A stretch of 64,000 bases of DNA from Streptomyces camponoticapitis (GCF_014646115.1 NZ_BMMV01000005.1:124001-188000); one strand, 5' to 3'. Counted from the first letter of the stretch, positions 16,480 to 25,604 are shown. Notes: a model not told the origin generated them from the sequence alone. Numbers and translations are program-made.

Positions 16480-17646
16480 ATGCGTTCAGGCTTGCTCGCT
16501 CTCCGTGCCGCCGGGCTGGTGGCCGCCATGGTGGCGGTTCCCGTCCTCGGCACCACCGCCGCCGACGCCCACGACTCCGTGAACGCGACGGTCAGCCCGT
16601 CCGACGTCCGCCCCGGCGGCGAGGTGAAGATCAAGGTCACTGGCTGCGCGAACCCGCGCTCGGCCGCGGCCCGGTCCGGTGTCTTCGTCGCCGACTCCGA
16701 GCTCGCGGCCCGCAAGGGCGATGACAAGAAGCCGACGCTGCTCGGCGAGGCGAAGATCAAGTCGTCCACGAAGGACGGCAAGTACAAGGCAGACGTCTGG
16801 TGCGACGGGCACGACCACCTGGGTGCGGCGGTCTTCAAGGTGGACCGCGACGCGAAGCCGAAGGCCTCTGCGAAGGCTTCGGCCAAGCCGTCGGCGAAGG
16901 CGTCCGCGAAGCCGTCCGAGAAGGCTTCCGCGAAGCCCAAGCCGAAGCAGTCCACGAAGGCTTCGAGCAAGCCGCCCACCAAGCCTTCCGCCAAGGCGTC
17001 CCCGAAAGCGTCGGCGAAGGCGTCCACCAAGCCGTCCGCCAAGTCTTCGGCCAAACCGTCCGCGAAGGCCTCGGCCAAGCCGTCCGCCAAGTCTTCGGCC
17101 AAGCCGTCCGCGAAGGCGTCCACCAAGCCGGCCACCAAGCCGTCTGAGAAGGCTTCCGCGAAGCCCAAGCCGGAGCAGTCCACGAAGGCTTCGAGCAAGC
17201 CGCCCACCAAACCGGCCACCAAGCCCTCCGCGAGGGCTTCAGCCAAGCCGCAGGCCTCCCCGAAGTCCGAGAAGGCCAACCCCAAGCCCGACAAGACCAA
17301 GCCCGAGGGGCAGGCCTCAGCGGTCCCGCCCAGGCCCCTCCCGCCTATGACGTCCGCCCCGCCGCCCGAGAAGCTGATGCCCGCGCCCATCGGGACCGCC
17401 CGGCAGTCCCGGGCCCCCTGGACGCCTCGGTCCGCCCAGGCCCGCCCGAGTGAGCGGCAGGCCTCGCCCGTCGCGCCGGTACGCGCCGGTGGCGGCGGCA
17501 GGACGACCACGGCTCTCGCAGGCGACGAGGCCGGCCCCAGCATCCCCCACACCGTGATCGGTCTCGTCCTCGCCGGCGTTGCCGCCGTGGCCGTGGCGAT
17601 CCGCAGTGCGCGCCGGAGACGTTCCGCCGCGCGGGACTCCGACTGA
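16480..17646 (+). CDS. Secreted Lys/Ala/Ser/Pro-repeat surface protein
   Basis: A 388-aa exported protein. A signal peptide (LLALRAAGLVAAMVAVPVLG, ending near Ala27) is followed by an Ig-like domain of ~95 residues (DVRPGGEVKIKVTGC with a second Cys in DVWCDG). Residues ~125-270 are a highly basic repeat of Ala-Lys-Pro-Ser and Ala-Lys-Ala-Ser units, then a Pro-rich stretch. A C-terminal transmembrane helix (IPHTVIGLVLAGVAAVAVAI) precedes a run of arginines. This is the layout of a sortase substrate, but no LPxTG or LAxTG motif is visible. CAGGAGG precedes ATG 16480 by 7 bases. The sortase gene starts 19 bases after the stop. The basic stalk would suit binding to teichoic acids or the wall; this is inference. 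Confidence 0.82.
   Translation: MRSGLLALRAAGLVAAMVAVPVLGTTAADAHDSVNATVSPSDVRPGGEVKIKVTGCANPRSAAARSGVFVADSELAARKGDDKKPTLLGEAKIKSSTKDGKYKADVWCDGHDHLGAAVFKVDRDAKPKASAKASAKPSAKASAKPSEKASAKPKPKQSTKASSKPPTKPSAKASPKASAKASTKPSAKSSAKPSAKASAKPSAKSSAKPSAKASTKPATKPSEKASAKPKPEQSTKASSKPPTKPATKPSARASAKPQASPKSEKANPKPDKTKPEGQASAVPPRPLPPMTSAPPPEKLMPAPIGTARQSRAPWTPRSAQARPSERQASPVAPVRAGGGGRTTTALAGDEAGPSIPHTVIGLVLAGVAAVAVAIRSARRRRSAARDSD
16855..17262 (+). repeat. Degenerate codon repeat encoding Lys-Ala-Ser-Pro stalk
   Basis: Short degenerate units, roughly gcSaagccgtcc and gcgaaggcStcc, recur for about 400 bases. A longer internal duplication is visible: the block starting near 16915 (SEKASAKPKPKQSTKASS) reappears near 17144 with one Lys to Glu change. 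Length variation between strains would be expected. Confidence 0.8.
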
Positions 17647-17665
17647 GACGACTGAGACGGCTGAC

Positions 17666-18358
17666 ATGGGTGACACGGCTGAGGAGACGTCGACCGACGA
17701 CCGCCCGACCGGATCGGGCCGGCTGCTGACCGGGGTGGCCTGGGCCGTGCTGCTGCTCGGTCTCTGGGGCTGGGGCCATGACGGCATCGTCGGTGCCTCC
17801 TCGCCCATGACCGGCGACGTCGCCGCCGTCGGCCGCCCGATGGAGGAGCGGCCACCGGCGGCCCGTGATCCCCGGCAGCCCGCCGAACCGCGCCGCATCG
17901 AGGTTCCCTCCGTCGGCATAAGGGCGCCCGTCGTCCCCCGTGGCCTCGACCCCGCGGGGGCGGTCGAGCCACCGCCGTACGAACTCCCCGAGACCGTCGG
18001 CTGGTACGGCGGCGGCGCCCGGCCCGGCGCCACGGGCACCGCGCTCTTCGTCGGCCACGTGGACACCCGGACCGAGCCCGCCGTCTTCTACGACCTGAGC
18101 GCGACCCGGCCCGGCGAGAAGATCCGGGTGTCCCGGGCCGACAGCTCGGTCGCCGAGTTCACCATCGACGACGTACGGGTCTACAGCCGGGAGAAGTTCG
18201 ACGCGCGGAAGGTGTACGGCCCCCACGAGCCGGACCGCGCCGAACTGCGCCTGATCACCTGCGGCGGGACCTTCGACCGCGAAAGCCGTACGTACACGGC
18301 GAACGTGGTCGTCTCGGCGTACCTCACCGGTGTGAAGGAGGCACCTCGCCATGGCTGA
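17666..18358 (+). CDS. Class F sortase
   Basis: A 230-aa membrane-anchored transpeptidase. One N-terminal membrane segment (residues ~18-38) is followed by a linker and a sortase beta-barrel. The catalytic triad is visible: His131 in LFVGHVDT, Cys199 in LITCGG, Arg208 in DRESRTYTANVVV. Sortases cleave a C-terminal sorting motif and attach the protein to peptidoglycan outside the membrane. The gene is 19 bases downstream of the repeat-rich surface protein, so that protein is the obvious candidate partner. An LADTG protein lies 3.5 kb upstream. The frame is open further upstream; ATG 17666 was chosen because it begins just ahead of the membrane segment. Confidence 0.9.
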   Translation: MGDTAEETSTDDRPTGSGRLLTGVAWAVLLLGLWGWGHDGIVGASSPMTGDVAAVGRPMEERPPAARDPRQPAEPRRIEVPSVGIRAPVVPRGLDPAGAVEPPPYELPETVGWYGGGARPGATGTALFVGHVDTRTEPAVFYDLSATRPGEKIRVSRADSSVAEFTIDDVRVYSREKFDARKVYGPHEPDRAELRLITCGGTFDRESRTYTANVVVSAYLTGVKEAPRHG

Positions 18359-18540
18359 TCCGGCGTCACCTGGACCCCGCTGTCACAGCTCGTACACGAA
18401 GCCGAACAGGCTCCGTTACGGCCCCGGCCCGTGTGCCAGGATGACTTGGACCGGTCTTGTTCGGGCAGGCGGCACGCAGGCAGAACAGGAACGGGGCGCC
18501 TGGGGGGCGGCTCCGACGAACGGGCACCGAGGGGGAGTGG

Positions 18541-19560
18541 ATGTACGGCAGTAATTCCGGTCGTGGTCTTCGAATGACGGCGTGCGCGGCGGCCACGGGA
18601 GCGGCTCTGCTCGTCGCGGGCTGCTCGTCCGACGGCGAGGACAAGGGCGAGAAGAACCCGGCGACGAGCCAGCAGCCCAAGGCGATCGATCCGTACTGGG
18701 TCAACCCCGACGGCAACGCGGCCAAGCAGGTCGAGACTTACACCAAGGACGGCGACGACAAGAACGCCGAACTCATCAAGAAGATCGCCTCGCAGCCCGT
18801 CGGCGAGTGGATCGGCCCGGACAACCCCGAGGAGGAGGCCCGCGGTTTCACCGAGGCCGCCGCCAAGGCCGACCGGGACGCGCTGCTGGTCCTCTACAAC
18901 GTCCCGCACCGGGACTGCGGCCAGTTCTCGAAGGGCGGCGCCTCCGACGGCAACGCGTACCGGGAGTGGGTCGACAAGGTCGCCAAGGGCATCGGCGACC
19001 GGCGGGCCACGGTCGTCCTGGAGCCCGACGCGCTGCTGCATCTGGTGGACGGCTGTACGCCCCAGGAGTTCCACGAGGAGCGCTTCGACCTGCTGAAGGG
19101 CGCCGTCGAACGGCTCAAGCAGCAGCCGGCCACCACGGTCTACCTGGACGCGGGCAACGCCGGCTGGCAGTCGCCCGACGCGCTCTTCGAGCCGCTCCAG
19201 CGGGCGGGTGTCGACAAGGCGGACGGCTTCTCGGTCAACGTCTCCAACTTCTTCCCGACCGACCTGAGCCAGGAGTTCGGCAAGAAGCTGTCGGCGAAGG
19301 TCGGCAACAAGCCGTTCGTGATCGACACCAGCCGTAACGGCAACGGCCCCTACACGGAGGGCGATCCCGCCGAGAACTGGTGCAACCCGCCGGGCCGCGC
19401 GCTCGGCGAGCCGCCGACCACGAAGACCGGCGATCCGCTCGTGAAGGCGTATCTGTGGGTCAAGCGCCCGGGGGAGTCGGACGGCGACTGCAAGGGCGGG
19501 CCCAAGGCCGGCGACTGGTACCCGGAGTACGCGCTGGAGCTGGCGCGCAACGCCAAGTAG
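18541..19560 (+). CDS. cslZ: GH6-family endoglucanase-like lipoprotein (CslZ)
   Basis: A 339-aa exported glycoside hydrolase of family 6, the endoglucanase/cellobiohydrolase family acting on beta-1,4-glucan. The signal peptide ends in a lipobox (LLVAGC). Family motifs are VPHRDCGQFS (acid-region Asp), VVLEPDALL, VYLDAGNAGW and VIDTSRNGNGP, followed by AYLWVKRPGESDG. GAGGGGGAG precedes ATG 18541. It converges on glxA and cslA, matching the cslA-glxA-cslZ locus of streptomycetes, where the hydrolase is thought to trim or release the tip glucan. The symbol rests on this context. Confidence 0.86.
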   Translation: MYGSNSGRGLRMTACAAATGAALLVAGCSSDGEDKGEKNPATSQQPKAIDPYWVNPDGNAAKQVETYTKDGDDKNAELIKKIASQPVGEWIGPDNPEEEARGFTEAAAKADRDALLVLYNVPHRDCGQFSKGGASDGNAYREWVDKVAKGIGDRRATVVLEPDALLHLVDGCTPQEFHEERFDLLKGAVERLKQQPATTVYLDAGNAGWQSPDALFEPLQRAGVDKADGFSVNVSNFFPTDLSQEFGKKLSAKVGNKPFVIDTSRNGNGPYTEGDPAENWCNPPGRALGEPPTTKTGDPLVKAYLWVKRPGESDGDCKGGPKAGDWYPEYALELARNAK

Positions 19561-19604
19561 CAGGCCGAGCGGGGAGCCGAGCGGCAGGCCGAGCAGGCAG
19601 GGAA

Positions 19605-19635
19605 AGCGGGCCCGTACGACACGTACGGGCCCGCT
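19605..19635. terminator. Bidirectional terminator between cslZ and glxA
   Basis: A perfect 14-bp stem, AGCGGGCCCGTACG and its complement, with a 3-base ACA loop. It lies between convergent genes and should stop transcription from both. No T-run is present, as is usual in this genus. Confidence 0.85.
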
Positions 19636-19655
19636 CACGTCGGTACGGCGACCGG

Positions 19656-21608
19656 CTACGGCACCTCGACCCACACACCCTCGGACGGCGTCCCCTTGTC
19701 GTCCGTCACGAAGAGCATGTACCAGCCGGCCGGCACGAGCGCCCGCTTCTTCGGCACCGTCACCTTGATCCCGTCCGCCGTCTTCTCCATGTCCAGGTCG
19801 ATGGACCGCTGTTCGACATCGGTGACATGGGTGACGGCGCTCGGCCGCAGCAGCTTCGCGGACTTGAGCGACGCGGCGTCCTTCGTCGTGAAGGTTCCCG
19901 AGCCGCCGCGCTTGATCCGCTTCGGTCCGTCGGTCAGCTCAGGCTTCGAGTCCCGGAAGAGATACGGCGGGGTGTAGATCTCGATCCGCTGCTCGAAGAC
20001 GCCCGGCTTGGTGTTCGCCTTGTCGGCGTAGAGCGAGTCGGAGCCGAAGATCATGACGCGGCCGTCGGGCAGCAGGAGCGACCCCGAGTGGTAGTTGCGG
20101 CCGACCTCAGGATCGGCGACGCGCGTGTACTCGCCCGACTTCGGGTCGTACATCCGCGCTTCGAGGATGTTGGAGCCGCCGCGGCCCCGGTAGTCCTCGG
20201 CGCCGCCCGTCACCAGGACGGTGTCGTCCGGCATCAGCGACGCGCTGGGGTAGCGGGTGCCCTTGTCGAGCGCGGCGCCGTCCTTGAACTCCGGCTTGTC
20301 CTCCTTGAGGTCGACCAGCCGGGACTTCTCGCTCGACTTCTCGGACTCGCCGACGCCACCGCCACCGATCACCATGAACCTCTGGTCCTGCGCGGGCGGC
20401 AGCATGACGGTCGCCGACGTCTCCATCGTGTCCGCGTCGCTCAGGCCCGGGATGTTCTGGAACTTGTTGGTCTCCAGGTCCCAGATGCCCGGCTTGCGTC
20501 CGACATCGGCGGGGCCGTAACCGGCGTTGGAGCCGCTGTAGAAGAGCTTGCCGTTGTCCATCAGGAAGATCGCCGGGTAGGTGGGGAACTTCCTGATGAT
20601 GCCGGTGTACTCCCACTCCTTGGTCTCCGGGTCGTAGATCTCGTCCTTGCCGGGGACGATCTGCCCGATCTCGTCCAGGCCCGACAGCGCGAGGACCTTG
20701 CCGTCCTCCAGCGTCGTCAGCGTCGGATACCAGCGGGCCTCGTTCATCGGGTCCACTTTGATGTACTTCTCGGCGACCGGGTCGAACTCGAAGGCGTCCT
20801 TGATGCCTTGGAAGTCCTTCTTGTCGAGCGCGAGCTTCTGCGCGATGCCGTAGACGTTACGGGCGTCGGCGCCTTTCATGCCCTGCACCCGGTAGTTGTC
20901 CTCGGTGCCGGTCTCGTACTTCTTCCCGGACTTGTCGGCCTCGACGTAGATACGGCCCAGACCGGGCTCGGTCCGCAGAAAGACGCCGGTCACCGGGTCG
21001 AATATCTTCTTCGCCTTCTCGACCAGGACCGGGTCCTTGGACTCGAAGGTCTTGCCGTTCTTCTTGCCGGTGAACATCGTGCCCGCCGGCAGCGTCATCG
21101 GCTTGTCGGGGTCCTCGTTGTGGACCACCATCAGACCGCCGGCCTTGGTGGTGTCGCCCTTGAGCTTCTCGTACCGCTTCGTGCCGCCCGCCACCAGGAG
21201 CCTGCCGTCGGGCAGTTGGGTGTGCCCGGAGCAGAACATGTCCTTGGGTGTCGGGATCATCTTGAAGTCGTTGGTCGCCGGATCCCAGAGGACCGACTCG
21301 AACTTGTTGGCGTCGAAGTTCTTCTGGTTGTTTCCCGACCCGGCTATCAGCAGCACCTTGCCGGTGTGCAGCAGCGACGCGTGAATCGAATTGATCTTGT
21401 ACTTCGACGGGATGTCGAGAAAGTCCCAGTGACCGTTCGCGGCCTTGTACTCGGGCCGGTTGATCTTGTACTCGTGGTACTGCTCCGAACCGAACCGCCA
21501 CATCGCCGGCCCGTTCATCCCGGCCACCACGACGACCACCGCCGCGCCTATCGCGAGGCGACGGGCGCGGTTCCTGCGGTGGTTCGGCCGGACGGGAAGC
21601 GCACTCAT
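19656..21608 (-). CDS. glxA: GlxA, galactose-oxidase-like mononuclear copper radical oxidase
   Basis: A 650-aa membrane-anchored oxidase. An uncleaved N-terminal segment (residues ~18-32) is followed by a seven-bladed Kelch-type propeller (DGRLLVAGGTKRYE, GKVLALSGLD, DTVLVTGGAEDYRG, DGRVMIFGSDSL) and a C-terminal DUF1929 immunoglobulin-like domain (IEIYTPPYLF, TPSEGVWVEVP). Cys126 in DMFCSGHTQL is the likely partner of the Tyr-Cys cofactor. In Streptomyces, GlxA acts with CslA, oxidising the nascent glycan at hyphal tips and affecting morphology and copper-dependent development. Its start overlaps the cslA stop by 4 bases, so the two are translationally coupled. Confidence 0.93.
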   Translation of the reverse strand: MSALPVRPNHRRNRARRLAIGAAVVVVVAGMNGPAMWRFGSEQYHEYKINRPEYKAANGHWDFLDIPSKYKINSIHASLLHTGKVLLIAGSGNNQKNFDANKFESVLWDPATNDFKMIPTPKDMFCSGHTQLPDGRLLVAGGTKRYEKLKGDTTKAGGLMVVHNEDPDKPMTLPAGTMFTGKKNGKTFESKDPVLVEKAKKIFDPVTGVFLRTEPGLGRIYVEADKSGKKYETGTEDNYRVQGMKGADARNVYGIAQKLALDKKDFQGIKDAFEFDPVAEKYIKVDPMNEARWYPTLTTLEDGKVLALSGLDEIGQIVPGKDEIYDPETKEWEYTGIIRKFPTYPAIFLMDNGKLFYSGSNAGYGPADVGRKPGIWDLETNKFQNIPGLSDADTMETSATVMLPPAQDQRFMVIGGGGVGESEKSSEKSRLVDLKEDKPEFKDGAALDKGTRYPSASLMPDDTVLVTGGAEDYRGRGGSNILEARMYDPKSGEYTRVADPEVGRNYHSGSLLLPDGRVMIFGSDSLYADKANTKPGVFEQRIEIYTPPYLFRDSKPELTDGPKRIKRGGSGTFTTKDAASLKSAKLLRPSAVTHVTDVEQRSIDLDMEKTADGIKVTVPKKRALVPAGWYMLFVTDDKGTPSEGVWVEVP

Positions 21609-23572
21609 TGCTTAGGTCCCCCAAGGGAAATCTGTATGGTCTGGTCGACCGCCCCGGGGGGCGTCTGCTGCGAGGCCGGTGGCACGTGCGGTGCCTGTGG
21701 TGTCTGCGAGGCCGGCTGTGGCGGCTGCTGGGCGGAGTGTCGCGAGGAGTGCCGCGCCCCGTGCCTCCCGCGCTTCTTCTTCTCCGCGCGCATCCCCAGG
21801 CGCCAGACGATGATCGGCGACGCCGTGATCAGCAGCGCCAGTGTCGCCCAGGTGATCATCGCCGGGTGGTCGTGCCCGAGGAAGAAGGAGGAGACCAGCG
21901 ATCCGGCGAAGACGAGAATGAAGAACAGATGGATCCGGAACGTCCCGAACAGGGTGTCCGGGCTGGACGAGTCGCCCTTCGGCGTCACCACGAAGCCGCT
22001 CTTGCGCCGCAGGACGGCGTCGAGCAGTGAGCGCGCGTAGATGGGTGCCGAGAGCGCCGACATCGCCATGCCGGCGAGACCGCCGGACCCCTCGGGCTCG
22101 TGCGGCGACACGTTGTGCCGCCGGTTCCAGATGTAGAGGCCGATCTGAAGGGCGGAGGCGTTGCCGTACAGCATCATCCAGATCGCCGGGTCGATCTGCA
22201 CACCCGAGGCGCCCATGCCCAGGAACAGGGCACAACTCAGCGCCGCCAGGATCCAGTTGAGCGCCGACATCGGGTAGAAGATGATCATCATCGTGTAGTT
22301 GAAGAGCTTGCCGGGCGGCAGCGTGGTGAAGCCCCGCCAGTACTGCTTGAGGATCGTCTCGTACGTCCCCCGCGACCAGCGCAGCTGCTGGGTGAAGAAG
22401 TCCGTCCAGGCGGTCGGGCCCTCACCGACGGCGAGCACGTCCGGGGTGTACACGGAGCGCCACTTGTTGCCCGTCCGGGGGTTCCTGGCGCGGTGCATCT
22501 CGAAGCCCGTCGCCATGTCCTCGGTGATCGAGTCGTACAGCCCGCCGATCTGCTTGAGCGCCGATATCCGTACGGCGTTGCTCGTGCCGACGAACATGGG
22601 CGAGCCGTAGCGGTTGCCCGCGCGCTGGATCAGGGCGTGGAAGAGGAACTGCTGCGACTCCGCGGCCTTCGTGACGAACGTGTCGTAGTTGCCGTACACC
22701 TGCGGGCCGATGACGAAGCCGACGTCCGGGTCGCGGAAGTAACCGAGCATCCGCTCCAGGTAGTTGGCCATCGGGACATGGTCGGTGTCGACGGAGGCGA
22801 AGAAGTCGTAGTCGTCGCCGTGCGCGTCGAGCCATGCGTTGTAGTTGCCGTGCTTGGTCTTGGCGCGGTGCGCGCCCTTCGCCTGGTTCCACTTCGCCAC
22901 ACCCTTGCGGGAGAAGTGGTGCACGCCGAGACGGGCGCACACCTCCTTGACGGCGGGGTCGTCGCCCTCGTCGAGGAGCCAGACGTGCATCAGCCCGCGG
23001 TGCCGGATCCTGACCGCGGCCTCCAGTGTCTTCGTCACCATCTCCAGGGGCTCCTTGCCCGGCACGAAGGAGGTGAGGAAGGCGACGCGGGTGCCGCTCG
23101 CGGGCACGACGGGGACGGGGTCACGGGCCACCAGCGTCGCGTGCGCGTTGGAGAGCACGTTCATCGTGCGGAACAGCTCGATCAGTCCGATCGAGACGAG
23201 CATCACGATGTCGAGGATGAGGAGCGTGTCGTTCTTCAGGTTCGGGTCGCGCTCGGTCCAGTGCTGAGGCTGCATCAGCCAGGCGAAGAGACCGAGGGAG
23301 AGGAGCGGGGCCGCGCCGAGCAGGAGGGCGGCGCGGATCCGGTGCGGCTCCTGCGAGAGCAGTGAGCGGTACTGCACCTTGTACGGCTTGTCCGGATCGG
23401 GCTGGGTGAGCGGCCCGGCGAGCCGGCTGTAGTGCTCGTAGTCGTACTTTGGCAGTTCCGTCTTCTTCTGCCGAAACCGCGATCCGCCGGCCCTGAGCTG
23501 GGAGGGGACCCGGAGCTGAGTGGTCCGGGACGCGTCGTTGTTCGGCCGCTCGCCGTTCGGCGTCGACGTCAT
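21605..23572 (-). CDS. cslA: CslA, cellulose-synthase-like GT2 glycosyltransferase
   Basis: A 655-aa membrane glycosyltransferase. Two N-terminal helices (~80-100 and ~117-133) are followed by the GT2 domain with DEGDD (201-205), DTD (262-264), TED (350-352) and QQLRW (395-399), the conserved UDP-sugar and acceptor sites of processive synthases. About five more helices and a Gln/Pro-rich cytoplasmic tail follow. In S. coelicolor and S. lividans CslA makes a beta-(1,4)-glucan at hyphal tips, recruited with DivIVA, and is needed for aerial growth and attachment. It is coupled to glxA. A GGGGGG ribosome site precedes ATG 23572. The Gln/Pro-rich tail likely varies between species. Confidence 0.94.
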   Translation of the reverse strand: MTSTPNGERPNNDASRTTQLRVPSQLRAGGSRFRQKKTELPKYDYEHYSRLAGPLTQPDPDKPYKVQYRSLLSQEPHRIRAALLLGAAPLLSLGLFAWLMQPQHWTERDPNLKNDTLLILDIVMLVSIGLIELFRTMNVLSNAHATLVARDPVPVVPASGTRVAFLTSFVPGKEPLEMVTKTLEAAVRIRHRGLMHVWLLDEGDDPAVKEVCARLGVHHFSRKGVAKWNQAKGAHRAKTKHGNYNAWLDAHGDDYDFFASVDTDHVPMANYLERMLGYFRDPDVGFVIGPQVYGNYDTFVTKAAESQQFLFHALIQRAGNRYGSPMFVGTSNAVRISALKQIGGLYDSITEDMATGFEMHRARNPRTGNKWRSVYTPDVLAVGEGPTAWTDFFTQQLRWSRGTYETILKQYWRGFTTLPPGKLFNYTMMIIFYPMSALNWILAALSCALFLGMGASGVQIDPAIWMMLYGNASALQIGLYIWNRRHNVSPHEPEGSGGLAGMAMSALSAPIYARSLLDAVLRRKSGFVVTPKGDSSSPDTLFGTFRIHLFFILVFAGSLVSSFFLGHDHPAMITWATLALLITASPIIVWRLGMRAEKKKRGRHGARHSSRHSAQQPPQPASQTPQAPHVPPASQQTPPGAVDQTIQISLGGPKQ

Positions 23573-23958
23573 CAGTCATCCCCCCGCACGCATGCTGGTG
23601 CGTGATTGGTCGGTCGGTTCGTCCGGTCGCGCGCCACCGTCGGTACAGACACGCATCGGGACCTATCCGGTTGCATGATGCCTTTGTGCGACATCGGCCC
23701 ACGAGGGGGACCCCCACCCCGCTCGGTATGCAAACCGGAGCAAATTCTTCAGCTGCCCCAACTGCAAGAAACGCGTGCTTCTTTGGACCCGTCGGCTTCA
23801 GGATAGGTTCTACGACCCCAGCCATGATCGCAAGGGTGAAAGATACTACTTACGTCTAATATGCCCTTATTGAAGGCCTGCTGGGGGCGGAGCTGTGGCC
23901 GGACTGTGAAGTTCCCGCGAAGGCCACCCGGGCTCGTACGCGAGATCGGGGAACGAGC
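23573..23958. other. Intergenic region upstream of cslA
   Basis: This 386-base gap lies between the cslA start and the tRNA terminator. It should carry the cslA promoter on the minus strand. The stretch 23838-23875 is clearly AT-richer than its surroundings. I see no DasR or CebR box. It also contains the broken zinc-ribbon-like reading frame listed separately. Confidence 0.5.
23679..23909 (+). pseudogene. Possible zinc-ribbon protein remnant
   Basis: A plus-strand frame with no ATG or GTG at its head reads through SCPNCKKRVLLW, then RFYDPSHDRKGERYY, to ICPY and a TGA at 23871-23873. If that TGA were TGC the segment would be CPYC, completing a CxxC...CxxC zinc ribbon; reading past it the frame runs on to a second TGA at 23907. 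This looks like a decayed small zinc-ribbon gene, but the frame is short and could be chance. Confidence 0.25.
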
Positions 23959-23991
23959 GAGGCCCCCTCGCGTCAATTGCGAGGGGGCCTC
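23959..23991 (-). terminator. Terminator downstream of tRNA-Lys
   Basis: GAGGCCCCCTCGC and its exact complement form a 13-bp stem around a 7-base loop, 9 bases beyond the 3' end of the minus-strand tRNA. Confidence 0.85.
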
Positions 23992-24000
23992 AGCCGTGCG

Positions 24001-24074
24001 TGCGCCGCCAGGGACTCGAACCCCGGACCCGCTGATTAAGAGTCAGCTGCTCTAACCAACTGAGCTAGCGGCGC
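24001..24074 (-). tRNA. tRNA-Lys(CUU)
   Basis: The minus strand folds as a cloverleaf: acceptor GCGCCGC with GCGGCGC and discriminator A, D-arm AGCTCAGTTGGTTAGAGC, anticodon stem GCTGA/TCAGC around loop CTCTTAA (anticodon CTT), and T-loop GGTTCGAGTCC. No CCA is encoded. An identical 74-base copy lies at 42467-42540. Confidence 0.97.
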
Positions 24075-24255
24075 CTGCTGACCTGGAGAACTCTACCCGA
24101 CGCTCCGGAGTGCTCCCAACCATTTGATGAGCGATGTGGCCTGTCGGATGGTCGTTTTTTACCTTTGATCCGTCAAAATGCGATTGGTCAGGACTGTTGG
24201 GACCTGACGCCCGTGCAACACCGCACAGCATCTTGTCGAGTGTGGAGGGGATCGC

Positions 24256-25590
24256 ATGACCGCACCGGTCTTCGAGGAGTACGAACCCGCTTGTGACTGT
24301 CCCTGTGGCGGATGCGTCGAGCAGCGCCGCCTGCTGGCCCAAGGCCTGTCCCTGCGCGCGGGCGGCCACCCGGCCGCGCACGGCGCTCGGCGCGCCCTGG
24401 TCCTCGTCACCGCGGCCGGAGTCGCCCTCTCCGCCACGGGCGTGGGCGCCGGCGAGGCCGACGCGGACACCGGCGGGTCCGCGGCCGGCGCCGCGCTCGG
24501 CACCGAACGGGCGGACACGGACCCGGATCCCGCGACCCCGCAGGGCGCGAGCGGCCCGCTGTACGGGCGGCCGTCGGCGGGGCCCTCGCCCGACCACTCG
24601 GTCGACACGCTGCGCGTGACCAGCCGCGCCGCCATCATCAACCGCGCCAAGCTGTGGGTGAGCGCGAAGGTCCCGTACTCCATGACGAAGTACTGGTCCG
24701 ACGGCTACCGCCAGGACTGCTCGGGCTATGTCTCGATGGCCTGGAATCTGGACGGCAACGAGTGGACGGGCAGCCTGTCCCGCTTCGGCACCCGGATCGC
24801 CAGGGAGGAACTCCAGCCCGGCGACATCCTGCTGTTCCACAATCCGTCCGACCCCACCAAGGGCTCGCACGTGACGATCTTCGGCGGCTGGAGCGACTAC
24901 ACGCACTCGCACTACTTCGCGTACGAGCAGACGAAGCCGACCACGCGGGCGCAGTCCACGCCGATGGCGTACTGGAACAATTCGGCGAGTTACGTGGCGT
25001 ACCGCTACAAAGGCGTGACCGGAGGCAACAGCGGCGCCGAGGCCGACACGGCGAAGCCGGTGGCCTTCCCCGGTGCGAAGTCGTTCGGGCCCGGGGCCGA
25101 CAGCGCGGACGTGACCAAGCTCGGGCGGATGCTCGTCGCCCGGGGCGGCGGACACTTCTACTCCGTTGGTCCCGGCCCCCGCTGGAGTGAGGCGGACCGG
25201 AGCGCCACCAAGGCCTTCCAGCGGGCTCAGGGGTGGCGGGGCGCGGAGGCCGACGGGCTGCCGGGGCCGGACACCTGGCGATATCTGGTGGAGGGGCTCG
25301 GCAAGGACATCCCGGCGACGCGGGCGGGCCGCCCCGGCGGTTCGGACGCGCGGCCGGCGTACCCCGGCAAGGGGCAGTTCCGGCCGGGGAGGTCCGGCGA
25401 GCACGTCACCCAGCTCGGCAAGCGGCTGGTGAAGCGCGGCTACGGCGACCACTACGTCACGGACCCCGGGCCGAGGTGGGGCGAGGCCGACCGGCGCAAC
25501 GTCGAAGCCTTCCAACGAGCGCAGGGCTGGCGCGGCAGCGCGGCCGACGGGTACCCCGGCCCCGAGACTTGGCGACGACTCTTCGCATGA
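24256..25590 (+). CDS. NlpC/P60-like peptidase with two peptidoglycan-binding repeats
   Basis: A 444-aa protein likely exported. The first ~45 residues carry a Cys cluster (CDCPCGGC), then a hydrophobic segment (RALVLVTAAGVALSATGVG) that may be a late signal or membrane anchor. The catalytic domain (about 120-260) has DCSGYVSMAW (Cys155) and KGSHVTIFGGW (His205), the NlpC/P60-like pair. Two C-terminal repeats of ~75 residues share PRWxEADR and AFQRAQGWRG, typical of PG_binding_1-like modules. The role would be local peptidoglycan cleavage. It sits between cslA and the SPFH gene in the tip-glycan locus, so it may help open the wall. Its stop overlaps an upstream ATG of the next gene; the likelier start of that gene is 15 bases on. 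Confidence 0.82.
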   Translation: MTAPVFEEYEPACDCPCGGCVEQRRLLAQGLSLRAGGHPAAHGARRALVLVTAAGVALSATGVGAGEADADTGGSAAGAALGTERADTDPDPATPQGASGPLYGRPSAGPSPDHSVDTLRVTSRAAIINRAKLWVSAKVPYSMTKYWSDGYRQDCSGYVSMAWNLDGNEWTGSLSRFGTRIAREELQPGDILLFHNPSDPTKGSHVTIFGGWSDYTHSHYFAYEQTKPTTRAQSTPMAYWNNSASYVAYRYKGVTGGNSGAEADTAKPVAFPGAKSFGPGADSADVTKLGRMLVARGGGHFYSVGPGPRWSEADRSATKAFQRAQGWRGAEADGLPGPDTWRYLVEGLGKDIPATRAGRPGGSDARPAYPGKGQFRPGRSGEHVTQLGKRLVKRGYGDHYVTDPGPRWGEADRRNVEAFQRAQGWRGSAADGYPGPETWRRLFA

Positions 25591-25604
25591 CGACGGAGGC
25601 AAGG

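Noticed and set aside
19380..22040. 886-codon open frame on the plus strand opposite glxA and cslA
   Set aside because: Arg/Val/His-rich translation without domains; it is the high-GC antisense shadow of two well-supported genes.
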